From Neelides folsomi (taxonomy: Eukaryota > Arthropoda > Collembola > Neelipleona > Neelidae), in assembly GCA_034687125.1 (NCBI GenBank), contig JAQGBZ010000136.1, positions 1 through 64,000 on the forward strand: a stretch of DNA of 64,000 nucleotides, read 5' to 3'. How positions within the stretch are numbered: position 1 is the first letter of the stretch; each line of letters begins with the position of its first letter. Positions 49,501 through 62,359 of the stretch are shown piece by piece. The notes under the pieces are model-generated. The model ran no database searches. It was not told where the DNA came from and saw only the letters and a program-made list of their open reading frames with translations. A program made the translations under genes and the position numbers.

Positions 49501-52500
49501 CATGATCTCTGAACAAGGCATTAGTAGCAAACCAGAATCGAACATTTTTCGAATTCTTTAAATATGGTAGAATCACTTCATACCAATCATTTGCCATTCC
49601 TCGTAGTGTTTTCTTCGTTCTAAATCCAATTGAGAATAGGAACTGTGTAGCCAATTTAATACTCAATAGTGCTAGTTGGTCGGCTTCTTCATTCTAATTT
49701 AAAAAAAGGAAAACAAAAGATTATGAAATTTAATATTACATATTTAATCAAAATTGTGTTAATGTTTTATAAAAATCAAATAAACCTTTTGTATATATTC
49801 ATTAGAAAAGCATATGGTGTTAGCACCGACCAATCTTCTCACAAAAGTAAAATATTCGGGAGAAAAGTGGGATCGAATGTGCATGAATTCGATGTTATGC
49901 TTAAGAACGCTCTTTTCAATCAACGGTGGAATTTTCAGTCTCTTTTCGTGTACTAATATAAAATTTAACAAACATTAATATACCTACATATACAAATAAC
50001 ATCGTAGTCCATATTTATTTTAGTTAATACATATTTTTATATCGGAAATATTTAGCATTTATGTATTTTTTATTACTCGACACAGAGGAGAATTTATTTG
50101 AAAGTGATGCTAAATTGGAGTCGATAACATCCGTTTGCGTATAAAACAAAATATATGCATTCCACCATCGTTTTTGACGTCTAAAACTCATTCTCTTCAT
50201 CATGTGATCAAAAACTTCGCCCGAATAATCCCCACCAAAACATTGATTTTTGAGCTCTTCGTCATCTTCCATTCGACATTCAGAAACTTCACCATCGTCG
50301 AACTTGTACCAACGCCATACTCCGTTTGGACATCTAAACAAATTGGAGCAAAATGTAAAGTAGTGTATAATAAATAGTCATTAAGATATTATGCTAAGAA
50401 AACATTTAAATATTATATCAAAGTATTCTTTAGTCAGGATCCCTATTGTGCTTACTTGAAAGAAATATAGGAATAGTAGTGACCCCCTGACGCCTGCCCT
50501 GAATGAACGACGATGCCAGTTAGTCTGTACAAACTACTTATATTTTGTCCCAAAAGAATTCCATCGTCTGAGTCAATCATCTCTCCTTCAATCTTCGCTA
50601 AGCCGGAAACGGTATATGGCTCCATGTCCAACTCTCGAGGAAACTCAAAATAATCATTGAATTTGATTGGGCAGACTCTCTCGTAATCGTATTCGAATCT
50701 CTTTAATTGAATAGCAAGGACTGGTGGAAGTTTTTTCACACATAAACGCTTGACAGTAACAACCTACAAGTATTTAAAATAATTAATAATTAAAATTGTT
50801 TATAAGGGTAAAATAAAGTAAATAAAATACAGACCTTCTTGTTGCATCGCTCGCAATGATATGCGTCGGCACCCTCGAGTAATTCTCCTTTAACATATTG
50901 TTCTAGTGAGTCCAAGAGGTTCGAGTGATTTCGTATGTCAACAGAAATGACTGAGAAGGGCTCTTCTTTTGAATATCGATGGGGGCATTCTTTGCATATC
51001 TTTTGATCCGAAAATAAACCCCCAAGATTCTTTGACATTACTTGTTCTTCTCCCAAAGCCTTCAACCCATCATCAACGCTTTCAATGAGGCTCATGAAGA
51101 ATTCAACGGCGTCTTGCTGCTCTCTTAAATTCACTGGCTCTCCTTGGAGTCTATTTATAAAAAAGTTTTAAGGTCTTGAAATCAAGGAATTAATGGGGTA
51201 AACTTTATCATTTCAATTTGAACATTTTTAACTCTTTCAGAATTTGTATTGTTTAAACTCATTTAATCATTAAAAATAAACTAACTTACTTTAATACAAT
51301 ACAGAAAGCGGGAGTTTAAAACATTGAAATAATATTTCAATAATATATTATAATATAATACTAATATTTAATATTTAATATTTCAATAATATTTCGTTTT
51401 ACATAATATATAAATAGTATTACTTTTATGTAAAACAAGACAAACATACAGAGATATTCACATAATTGAGAAATTCACATGATTGTTTTGTGAATAAGTC
51501 AATTTAAAATTCAAATTGCGAAAGAGTTATATCGTGCCATTATTATCAGGAGCACATAGGGTAAATAAAGATATGTAAAAAATAACAAAATTTCCATGGA
51601 TTTCCCTATGGTTTTCATTATTTCCTATGTGCTCTTAGATAATAATGTCAGGGTATATGGTCAAATTTCTTCGTGGTTTCTTCAATACCTGAAATGTTTC
51701 CATAGTCCATTGGGAACATAATATTGCAATTTTGAGAGAGCAAGGTGGCCAAAGATGGCTTGAACTTGTTTTAAAATGCAGATGTTGTAAGTTTTCCGAT
51801 CGTCTGTTCCTTCCAGAATCGTGTCTGAAGAGTGACTGGATCCTGTGAGTGTCGTCGAAGAATCAGAACTAACTTCATCAAGGCCTTCTTCAATCCCATA
51901 ATCAGAGTCAAAGGTCGACAAGACGAGAACACCACGTTTGATGGCTTCAACCATAAACAGTTGTTGAATCACCGAATTCATGTAGCAAGTGGCTCCGGCG
52001 TTTTTCAATCCTACAAACCCTCCCAAAGGTCGACTTCCAACTGGAGGAATATATTCCCAGTCATTTAATCCGTTTTCTCCGTCTAAAATATTGATAAAAT
52101 ATATCTATTAATTTCAAAACCACAGATCCTAAACCAGAGAACAATAAATTCTGTAAAACAAGTATTCATTACCATTAGAATAACTAAAAATTTTGGTGAG
52201 TATGTCCACAGTTAGTTTCAAATTGGGATGCGAGCCCATACAGAGACTCACGACTAATTCCAAGATCGAGTTCTGAGAATTGGGAAATGCGCATATTTGA
52301 ACAGGAGTGTCGGAACTCAATTCCCCAGTCATCTTCAAAGCTGAATGAGCTTTTGACCAAGGGAAAACAAATTCTTCCAAAATTTCCTAAATATTTAACA
52401 TTTATTGTAATTTTATAAACATTAATAAATAAATTAATTAATTGGATAGTAAAGAAATCAAATGAACAAACCTTAATGAGAGAATTTCCTCCTGCGGGAT

Positions 52501-55500
52501 CACAGCCTAATTGATACTTCTTTTCGGGGGTTAAGAAATTACAGAGCTCCCGGGCAATTGAAATATTTCCATCAAGAAGATCTTCCGAAACGGAACCTTC
52601 GCCTTTAATCTTGATGAAATCTTTTGTTTTTCGAAGCCAGTTAATTTGAATTTCAAGAAGTTTCTCGTGTTTTGGCAATGGTACACAAGTATTTGAATGT
52701 CTCAAAAGATTACAAAGAAGGTAAAAAACGTCTCTCGAGTGATGTTGATACTCTTGAATAGAATTCTGAACGATGTCGAACAGGAGCATGATGAAAAAGA
52801 TGAGGACATTGTGATTTCCACATCGAGTTGCAATAACGTAAAATTGATCGTTGGCCATGAAACGAATATTCCGTGCAGGGGTGTGGAAGAGAACGGCTCG
52901 TACAAAATTCTTAAAACTGCTCTCTTGGATCATTAGATCAAGGGCTGAGGGGTTGAGGACAAAACTGAGAGTCAATACTTCCAAGGCTTCTTCACAAACT
53001 GAAATTTTTAAAATTTTACTTTTTCTAAAAGTTATTCAAAAGACCAGAGATTTGCTTTGACCCCTATAAGGTATATAATATACCCCCCTCAGAAGCGGCG
53101 GGGAAAGGATATCTGTGAATATAATATTTTTAAACTTTTAAAAACCTCATTTCTAAAGGGTATAAAAGTCTATTCCAAAGGGGTATAAAACTCATATTTG
53201 ATATCTTAAATCCAAAATTTTTAAAGCCTTCAGCTTTATATAATATTCGACTTATTTTAACACAATTTTCAAAGGGTATACTTAACAATTAGGGTTATAA
53301 ATTCAAAAATTTTCTCGGTACCTAAAGGTCGGTTAATTTGAAGTGAACATATCAAAATTTTCAAGGGTTCTAAAGTCCCCGTTAACATTTTGGAGTATAA
53401 AATTCAAAAAATTTCTCGGGACCTAAAGGTCCCGTTAATTTGGAGTGATCATTTCAAAATTTTCTTAACAAATTAACCACTATACACAAATATATAAATA
53501 TAAAAAAATCAAACCAAAGCATTTAATAAAATCGTATTTATACCCATTAGAAAAACGAGGTTTTTTAAACGAAGTTATACCCCCTCAGGAAATTTCATTG
53601 CGAAGGTTTGCAAAAGATGTAATACTATCATAATCTATTACAAATTTGCAAAATCTATTTAATGAGAGTATAAATTATAAGTAATATATTGTTTATTAAC
53701 CATTTCCATCCTCTTCTGTTGGTTCTCGATTCATTTGATGTTGTTCATTGGCTATGTGAGCAAGTGAACCAGATGCAGTGTGACCAGCTAATTTAATTCC
53801 AAGTCTTATTGTTTCAATATCAGGTAGGTTTCCTTCTCGAGCTGACTTTAAAAGCGATTTCAACCCCTCCATGTATTCTCCTGTGTTTTCTCTTAACTAA
53901 AAATTTTTTATTTCCATATAAAACATTTTTACCATCCAGATTTACCGTCAACTTTTTAAATTGGTATTTCTCAATATTAATACAGTTTATCAATGTATGT
54001 AATTATGATATAATGTTTATAATTATTCGCTAAATAATTTTTGATTATTTTTTATTTAAGAAATAAATTATAATTTACCTGATTAAGAAGTAATATAGAA
54101 AGGCTATCGGCCACTTTCCTCAAATTAGCTTCACTATTAGGACTTGGAACAGACGAGAGAGCCTCAGACACAATTTTAAAATTATCTCCAACTGGGTTCA
54201 TGTCTCTTTCATATCGAACAAGAAGGTGATGAGTGATGGTCAAAACTGCTTTCGTCAGTTTCAAGACAATGTAATAAGCAGATCTCTTAGTTGCAACGTC
54301 TGCGAGAGGCATGAAATTGTTCTTTGTTAACATTTCCACAACGGCACATGCACCACCCGATACGAAGAACATCCTCAGAAGCTCCAGATTTTCAGTTGTG
54401 TCGTAGGTAAAAGATGGAAACAACAAAGCATAAAGAACCTCCAAGCGATAAAGAACCGTCGCTGGGTCGGTATTAAAGAGGAGATTGTATGGTCTTTTTT
54501 CCGTCTGTTTAAGAAAAGCGTTCTTGAGAGATATTTCCGTGTTGCGACAAATGGGAAGAACGGAAAGGAGTTGTCTGGCAGCTTCTCGAAGTTTCTCTTC
54601 GCCAACGCTCGAGCCTAACCCACAGAGTTTGCACAAAAAGGCCATTCGTTCTGAATCCTTCGACAACATCTGATAATCATATTTAGAAATCAAACTTTAG
54701 AAATTATTTATAGACGGTATTTAATAAAATAATTTGGCAAGAATAATTAATTATTACAACACAAAGATAAACAACATTGTATTTCTTACCACAGAAGGAA
54801 GACATTCCTCTGTTTCGATATTTGGTCCATCGGTTCCAATTTGAAAATGATTTGGAGACCCACCCGAGCTTTCTTCGCTCGAATCAGGCGAATTTGCCAC
54901 ATTATTTTGAGTAAACTTAGCAGTTATGATCTATAATAATAATTAGATAAAATGAGGTCAAATGATAGCCAAGCCAAGACAGAAAATGTGAAAATATTTA
55001 TATTATAAAGTAGTAATAGGGGAAAAAGTACAGGATGGGCCATAAGTATCTTTCTTTTTAAATAAACAATCGTATAAAAAAGAAAGAAACTTATGGCTCA
55101 ACCTGTATATGTGTATTAATAAAAAAAAGTAAAAAAAACTTTTAGTATATAATTAAATAGATACCATTTTATCTCGTATTCCAAAATGTTGAATAGTTCG
55201 ATGATCACCAGACAAATCGATTACTTCTCCATTATAAAAAAAATCAAATTTGTAGGAGTTTGATTGCGTGAATTCCTTCAATTGCCGGATGATCTAATTA
55301 ATAACATTAAAAATTAAGAGAAATCTGTTAATTTAACAAAAAAGCAAACGAAACAGCAATTAAACTTTAAATGTTTAAATCCTATATTATATCATTGTGA
55401 AAAATGAAATATAGTACTTGGCGCCTCAATCCTGCAGGAGTTTCATTATAATGTGTTGGAATATCGACGTCTTCGAATCCACGAGCTATCTGACTAGGAA

Positions 55501-58500
55501 TACGAACGTAAATGCTCAAGTTCTTTCCTCTTGAAGCTCTAAATAAACCAAATTATTATATTATTCATAATGATTGATTTTTATATCAAAATTATTAATT
55601 TGATTGTAATTGAAATACCTAAAAAGAGGAATGAATGCCCTTTCCTCACAATAATTCGAATCGCATTCCACAATATATTCGTGGAAAAATCGAAGAACTC
55701 GACACAATTTTGTCACCTCCTGTCTTACGATGTTCGTCGAATCTTTGTCCTTCTCAAGACCAAGAATCGTATCATGGGAGGCTTTGAGACGATCGATACA
55801 AGAAGAAAGTGAGTCTTCATGAACAATGATTTGATTGGGAATTAATTTGGGTCCAAGGGCCGTTGAGATAAGCCGAAGAAATTGAATGGCCCTTAGAGAA
55901 ATGTCTTCATTTCCGTATAGAATAACACGCCAAATATAGTCTCCTCCAGTTAAGTCAATCTAAAAATAGTAAAATTGTTTAACCCCAATTAAAATATGCT
56001 ATAAAATAAACATTACAACATTAGAGTAGAGTATAATAATAGATAGTATAGAGTGCACTTATTTATTAATGTAGCTTATTGTTAAACGATCGTTCTAATA
56101 AAAATATAAAACTTACATTGTCCATGAGAACATCTTCTCTCTTTACGATTAAATTTTTATTGGCAATGTTCACAGCCTTGAAAAATCTTTCAAAGCAACT
56201 GAAATAAAATAATTACTTGTTAATTATGCCTCATGAAATTGAAAACCTTAATATTTGTACTCACTCCATGCCAGATTCAGTGAGGACAGTTGGATCAAAA
56301 GTCAAGATTTTCTTTTCAAAGAAAGGCTGGGTGAACTTTGGATCGAGGTCGGGATCGTCACCCATGAGTTTGGAAAACCATTCAAAACACATTTCTCGAT
56401 CAGAAGGAAAAGCCGGACTTTCAGCCAAGCATTGCCAAATCAAATTTGCTTGTAGTTCGCACAAGTAAAGATTGCCGTCCTGTAATAAAATATTGAATTA
56501 TTACATTTTATCAGTGAATAATATATTGATTTAAAATTAATTATGGAGAGATTTAAAAAAATATTTAACTCTGGTCCATGCTCTATACTTAGTTGTTTAT
56601 TAGCATAAATATGTACCTTGAGTATAAATCGAAGAAAATGAAGGCGTTCTTTAATTTGATCGAAATGAGAATATCGTCCATCAAGCTTCACATTGTGAAC
56701 ATCAAAACCTTTTTCTTTTGAATAAGCTCTAACTTTTTCCATATAAGAACTGAGAGAGTCGCAGACTTGGACGATGAGCTGGCGCTCATTTTGGACCTTC
56801 AAAACGACGTCTTTCCTAAATACAGCAGTAGGGTTCTTGTGGTTTGTCGTGGCTTCAGGATAAAGAGAAAAAATTTCTCTCATATGCTTCATTGCGGGAA
56901 TAACCCATGTGACATCGTCAGCCTCCAACTGGTCCATGCTTTTGTTCAGCCATTGGTGTTTCTGATTGTCTCGCATCTAATTTTCAAAAAAATAATTTTT
57001 TAGCAATTAAAAATTTATTATTGCAAATTTATTAATGCTTATAAATAATTTTTAAATGTATAAATATAATAATATACCTGAGAGCAAGAATAGTCGAGAA
57101 CTTTGACATGGGCGGCGAGAGCTTGATCCATGATTTCAGTTGGAACTTCTGTCGATTGAGCAAGATTCCAAAAGAGAGTCAACACTTTAAATGCCATCAC
57201 ACCGTCTTTGTCGTCCTCGGCAAGTCGTCGAATGAGCTCAAGGAGTTTTTCCCTCTGCCGCTTATTTGCGGTCGTCCAGCTTGCTTGAAAGCATTCGAAG
57301 AGATGATCAAGTTGATCGGGACTGAAATCCCAAGCTAACTTAGCCAATAGATCATGAACATTTTTCACTATAGCGTCATGTTTTCCGACCTTAACAAATA
57401 ACAATTTTAGTAAGTAAAATTTTCTTTATTGTTTATTGTCTACGAGCCATACCGCTAGCTGACCTTTTTTATTTCCCAGATTTACAAGCTTCTTTGAAGA
57501 TAAAATTGTAATTAACATTAGAACTATATAAATCTATGAGATTAATGAAGTTTTCTACAAAGCTTCCACTTAATAAGAAAACATAGGGTATATCAAAATA
57601 AGTAAAAAAAATAACAAAAATTTCTATTGATTTCCATATCATATTCATTATCCATATATGTTTGTATGATAATTACTTCATAATCTTCATAAAGGCGAAA
57701 ACATTGTGAAAAGTGAATTATAAAAAGGTCAGCTAATGGTGTGTTGCTCAGACAATAGTAACCATAGTAATTTGTAATATTTATTATCATTAGTTTAAAT
57801 ATATTTTTCTAATAAAATAACCTGTGCTGCCCAAATGTCGTCCAAATCTTTTAAAGTCAAACTTCTCTCTTTGATAATAAAACGGAGAATCTTTTCCATT
57901 TTCTCAACATATTGAGGCTGATGAAGGGAGTCTCGAAGAACAATCTGCAGAACTTGATTTTCTGAGAGCCACTCAGCAATTCTCTTCGATGTTAGATATT
58001 CCATTTCGTCACCGCGATTATGATGATGTGCATGAGGGTAGTAAGACATCACATTTTGAATTACTTGATTGATTTCATTAAGAGCGTTCATTTTCCCATT
58101 AAAAGAAGAAACCTGGAATAATAATTTCATAATTTCATTTTATTAGAATATAAACAAAAATTATTTTAATTTTATAATTTAGTAAAGCTATAGGTAAAAG
58201 TTTATTTTTATACCTGGAGCATCCGGAGAATCATCCGGAGTCTAAAAAGTTCTAAATTCCTCATTTCTGATTGATCTTCATTGTCCGTAATTTTACCTTG
58301 AAGGACTTTTAAGCATTTTATAATGAGAGAAATGAGATCTGACTTAGCCGTCTCTTTCTTCAGCTCATCGTCACTCAGATTTTCGAGAATTTGAGGAACG
58401 ATCTTGAGAATGGGAGCAAAGTATTTATTCACAGCATGCTTGGTTAACAATTCAATACAATTTCCGAATGGCTTTAACAGGGCATAAATTAAAGCAACTG

Positions 58501-59534
58501 ATAAAGGTGTTTCACTTTCAAATCGATCCAAAATAAGTTGAAAGCCATTTTGAGATCCAAAATGATTGATCAAATCAACCAACCAACCTATAAACATTTA
58601 AAAGAAGATTTGTTGTTTATGTATTTACATACAGAAATGAAAGGATGAAATTAAATTTAATCAATATTAATATAAATATAAGAAAATTATACATACCTTT
58701 GATGATACGAGCTTCTGGACAACGTGCGTAAAGTTCATCATCTGGAATTGGTTGATCTAATGGATAACTCTCGGGGGAACGGCAAGCATTGTAAGTGTTG
58801 AATTTGTTTGAGGGATTGAAAAGTATTCCAAGGATTTCAAGGAGTGGAAACCAATCTTGGCTCAGTTTCGTAATGATTAAGTCAATTAAACGTTCCGAAT
58901 TCTTCAAAATACATTTCTGGATTTCAGGCTTCCAACTTGTGACAGCATCGTCAGTTAATATTTTAGTGAAAGAAATCGTCAACCCTTCACGAAAAAACCT
59001 TTGACAAGGTTCGCTTTTCGTATCAAGACCTATTTTTATAAAATTTCATTTTATTTTTTCAACAGTGCCAAAATACGAATACAAGTTAACAATTTAATAA
59101 ATAATAATTGGGTGAATAATAATTAACCGTAATATAATAGATTTACCTCTTTTACAAAGATTAATGGCAGCATCGAGAAGAATTTCTAATTGACCTCCGG
59201 GAAGCACAGGAACAACCCATCTAGTATTAGAAACTAGTTCGTCAAGCTTTGCCAATTCGGCGATGGGAAACGTGACGGCAAAAAATTCATTTTCTTCTTC
59301 CGTTTCTAATAATTCGTCTGTATTGGATGAACATTCTATATTTTCGACTATTAATGGAGTTCGGTCCTGAACTCTGTCGCGTAAGAAAAATTCTACTTCC
59401 TCGGGTATAGTAAAAGTATCATTTGTTTCGGAAACCACGACTGTTCTTGATATTGTGATTTCCTTCGTCTTCTCATCTTTCCCAATTAGGTCCTTCTTCA
59501 CATCGCCAATTAATTCTTTTTCATCAGGATCCAT
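46502..59534 (-). CDS. USP9X: USP9X / fat facets ubiquitin-specific protease, about 29 exons
   Basis: Start [11 protein letters not shown] at 59534, stop at 46502. About 29 exons give roughly 2,600 residues, like human USP9X (about 2,550). Approximate exon spans: 59534-59147, 59028-58698, 58587-58216, 58112-57822, 57389-57080, 56974-56618, 56479-56266, 56198-56116, 55960-55619, 55538-55420, 55292-55166, 54930-54789, 54670-54080, 53896-53703, 53000-52473, 52385-52174, 52082-51690, 51150-50835, 50763-50458, then nine smaller exons to 47262, and 47027-46502. The USP catalytic domain has the Cys box [19 protein letters not shown], zinc-ribbon cysteines (CKEC, CERC) and the His box [14 protein letters not shown]. 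The C-terminal tail is Glu/Lys-rich. USP9X removes ubiquitin from many substrates; fat facets acts with Liquid facets (epsin) in endocytosis and Notch signalling. All introns carry usable GT/AG ends where checked. Confidence 0.95.
47112..47220. mobile_element. Family 3 foldback element, copy 1
   Basis: TACAGAGTGAACTTGAAGTAACGCAACAGACATTCAATCGGTAACC … TTGCGTTACTTATGGTTCACTCTGTG; inverted arms in the last USP9X intron. Confidence 0.8.
48036..48160. mobile_element. Family 2 foldback element, complete copy
   Basis: TACAAACCGTCCACTTAATA and its inverse TTATTAAGTGGACGGTTTGTA bound a 125-bp element in a USP9X intron. TA at both ends fits a TA target site. Confidence 0.85.
49338..49429. mobile_element. 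Family 3 foldback element, copy 2
   Basis: TACAGAGTGAACCATAAGTAGCGCAACCGACATTC … GTCTGTTGCGTTACTTATGGTTCACTCTGTA in a USP9X intron. Ends resemble those of family 1. Confidence 0.83.
51545..51655. mobile_element. Foldback element related to family 2
   Basis: ATTATCAGGAGCACATAGGGTAAATAAAGA … TTATTTCCTATGTGCTCTTAGATAATAAT, inverted arms; the centre (AAAAATAACAAAATTTCCATGG) resembles family 2. It is in the intron upstream of the USP9X Cys-box exon's 3' neighbour. Confidence 0.7.
53130..53600. repeat. Diverged tandem repeat in a USP9X intron
   Basis: Blocks of the form TCAAAATTTTC…GGxxCTAAAGGTCCCGTTAAxxTTGGAGTxxxAAATTCAAAAATTTCTCGG recur, best preserved at 53290-53465 with a period near 80-90. 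Words such as GGGTATAAAA recur before and after. Not coding in any frame read. Confidence 0.6.
55029..55107. mobile_element. Family 1 palindromic MITE, copy G
   Basis: TACAGGATGGGCCATAAGTATC … GAAACTTATGGCTCAACCTGTA, slightly diverged, in a USP9X intron. Confidence 0.83.
57441..57753. mobile_element. Family 5 foldback element split by a nested family 2 element
   Basis: Outer arms GCCATACCGCTAGCTGACC (left) and GGTCAGCTAATGGTGTG (right) match the element at 40449-40633. A family 2-like stretch (ACAAAGCTTCCACTTAATAAGA … TTCATTATCCATATATGTTTG, about 57556-57668) sits inside it. Located in a USP9X intron. Confidence 0.72.
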
Positions 59535-61545
59535 GATTTAAAACGCCTAAAAATAAATTGATCATTATATTAAATAAATTGACATTTAAATTAATTGATA
59601 TTTAAATTAATTGATATTTAAATAAATATAGCGTACCTTATAAAATTAATTCGTAGTTACAACCAGAAATTTCATTAAGTTTAAGGCTGTCATTTGACAA
59701 TTTGACATGCTAAATTAATTTTAAGTTCACTTGTATCTCGTTAATGTAAAACACATTAAACACTATTAAACTAATTTAACGTAAATATTAAAAACTGTAA
59801 AAGAGGCTGCAAGAGAGCCTTGATTATTTTACAAATTAAAAAGTAACCAAGAGGAAATGTGTAAAAGTTAATCTCATTTGTTCCAATTGCTTCAGTTGAA
59901 CGATGAATGAAATTCACAAACCCTTGAAATTGATTGTTCCAAAGATATATTTACAATAAAAATCTCTTATATCTACTTACTGACAATCCACTATTCTTTT
60001 ACATGATATTCCACGTTAATTTGAGAGGTGTTACCATATTTAGAAAAGAGTTTAAAATTATCCTCTACAATTAACACGATTCCAATTCAACATCTGTTCT
60101 ATGTAAGAAAAAAACAATTTAGTACTCTGTAGTTATTAAATCTATCATGTATTGTAAACAAATAATGCTAAATAGCCTGGTTTTACCTAATTAATTCTCT
60201 GACTGGATATGGATTATTAGTTTATTAAGCATAAAGAATTGACTTTCAATTTGACTTTGGCTCGACCGGCCCAGGTATGATCTTCAACTTTGAGCTTTTA
60301 AATATTCCTATCTTCCTTACTCCTAATTGTCGGATTAGCTTATTGTTAGTGTACTTGTATGAATAGAAAATTTTTGTTTCGGCCTCTGGTTAAATGGAAA
60401 AATTGTAATTAGTTTTTGAGAAATCTCTTTTCATGGATGTTCGAGACTTCCTGTAGCTCTGCTGGACATCGAGGGGTGAAGAAGTGACTATATGGCCATA
60501 TCAATTCCACTATCATCCAAGAGTTGTCTCCCATCCATCCAACGTAAAAAGAATACAGCTCTCTCAAGAGGCAAAGACATGAAAGTTACTAGGCAGGGAA
60601 TCAGAGCACATGGTTTCCTCTTTCCCGATCTACCAAGGGAAAAAAATGTTACAAGCTTCTCATTCCTACCCTTCCTTCTTTTAGTGTCTTTCAAATATTT
60701 CTTTAACAAACGATAAAGTCTTTTCTGCGTATCAAAACTATCAATGCCACTTAAATATAATGTAATGGTTTAATAACCATTTCAAAGGTGCTTTTAAATA
60801 ACACATTTGTCCTTCTTATTAATCATAAATAATTGAATGGTTTATTCGAAGTACCTTAGGAAGTTTGTTTATTCTACTAAATTAAATTGAAAAAATCTTA
60901 TATATTAAAAATTCGATTTTTAAAAAAAGATTTTGGGCAATATGGTAGATTCAATGAAGGAGAAGATATATTTTTGAATAAATGCCTTGTTTTTATTATA
61001 ATTTGAATTGTCGTAATTGTGGTAATTAATAAATTTAAAATGATGATTGTAATTGATAATTGAAATAGTGAAATTGAAATTGAAAGAATTTCAATGACTT
61101 TGTCATATTAATAAGTTGGTAAAATTCTCTACAGGATTAATATCTTGTCTATTTGGAGCAATATAATATTTATTAAGGATGAATTTTCTCCCTTAATTTA
61201 ATTAAAGTACAACACCTGCTAGTTTAATTATAAGCATGTAATCTCGCGTTGGTTACTAATTTGAACAAATGTTAAGAAATCCTAAGGTACTTATGCGAAT
61301 AAGCTATTCAATTGTCATTGTGTTTTATGTTGAGCACTTTTCATTTAAAATACTTGAAAGATTTTAGTGACAGATTTTATGACATCTTAAAATCTTCACA
61401 GCCCCAGATTTTAATATTATTTCAGCTTGAACTTGAATATTTTAAAAAATATTTACAAACGTATCAATAATTGATACGTTTACTATTGATATTGATAATC
61501 AATTATTGACTAAATTTGACTACTTTACTCTTGCTCAACTTGCTC

Positions 61546-61686
61546 TCCGGTTTAGAAATGCTTTTTAACTTACCGCCAAAATGCGCAATATTTAGTAAGA
61601 TAATAACACACATAAATCACTACAATATATCTTACTACATCCTGCGCCTTTCTGCAAAAAGTTAAAAAAGCATCTCTAAACTGGGC
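61546..61686. mobile_element. Foldback element (unnamed family)
   Basis: Arms CTCCGGTTTAGAAATGCTTT and AAAGCATCTCTAAACTGGGC are inverted; the inner parts (AATATTTAGTAAGATA / TATCTTACTACAT) also pair. Confidence 0.72.
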
Positions 61687-61760
61687 AGTGACAGTATCTT
61701 ATGATTTTTTTGAATAATAATTGATACAAAAATTTTTTGCGATCCTTATATGATATAAAG

Positions 61761-61840
61761 TCCAGAGTGAGTCATAAGTTGCTTTCTTTTTTATACGATT
61801 TCTTTAAAAAAAAAGAAATCGATTTATGGCCCACCCTGTA
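61761..61840. mobile_element. Family 1 palindromic MITE, copy H
   Basis: TCCAGAGTGAGTCATAAGTTGC … GATTTATGGCCCACCCTGTA; the left end is diverged. Confidence 0.78.
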
Positions 61841-61985
61841 CATAGTGCATTATGGTGCCCACATTATACATAGTTTGGGTGTTGGTTGCGGCGATATATA
61901 ATTTTAATAAATATAAATTATAATCACTATTAAGTATATAGAAATAGTATGTCTAAAATATTAGAAAAACGATTTAGGTATGTAC

Positions 61986-62169
61986 TCTAATACTCTGCTC
62001 TCGCATCTCGTTAGAAAGTTAGCTCTTGTCTTGAGTTCCCGCTTTTTGGAACATTTAGATACGCATACCCAATTTATATCTATCACAATTAAAACTAATG
62101 TTAATCTAAATGATGTTCTAAAGGGAACTCAAGAGCCAACTTTTTAATGAGAGTAATAGAGTATTAATA
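61986..62169. mobile_element. Foldback element of about 180 bp
   Basis: Left arm TAATACTCTGCTCTCGCATC…GTTAGCTCTTGTCTTGAGTTCCC pairs with right arm GGGAACTCAAGAGCCAACTT…GAGAGTAATAGAGTATTA. AACATTTAGAT / ATCTAAATGATGTT extends the stem. Confidence 0.78.
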
Positions 62170-62189
62170 CATATAAATTACTATAATTT

Positions 62190-62359
62190 ATTCGAGCCGG
62201 GAATACACATGAGTTTGAACGAACCGCTAAAATATTATTGAAAATGCTCATGTGGGGCTTAAATGGTAACTTGCACCAGCGTTTCCTGGGCCCACATATG
62301 TGCATTTTCAACAATATTTTAGCGGTTCGTTCAAACTAGCGTTTATTCCCTGCTCGATT
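62190..62359. mobile_element. Family 4 foldback element, complete copy
   Basis: Left arm ATTCGAGCCGGGAATACACA…GAACGAACCGCTAAAATATT and right arm AATATTTTAGCGGTTCGTTC…TTATTCCCTGCTCGAT form a long hairpin. The centre is GGGGCTTAAATGGTAACTTG. A partial copy is at 36766. Confidence 0.85.
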
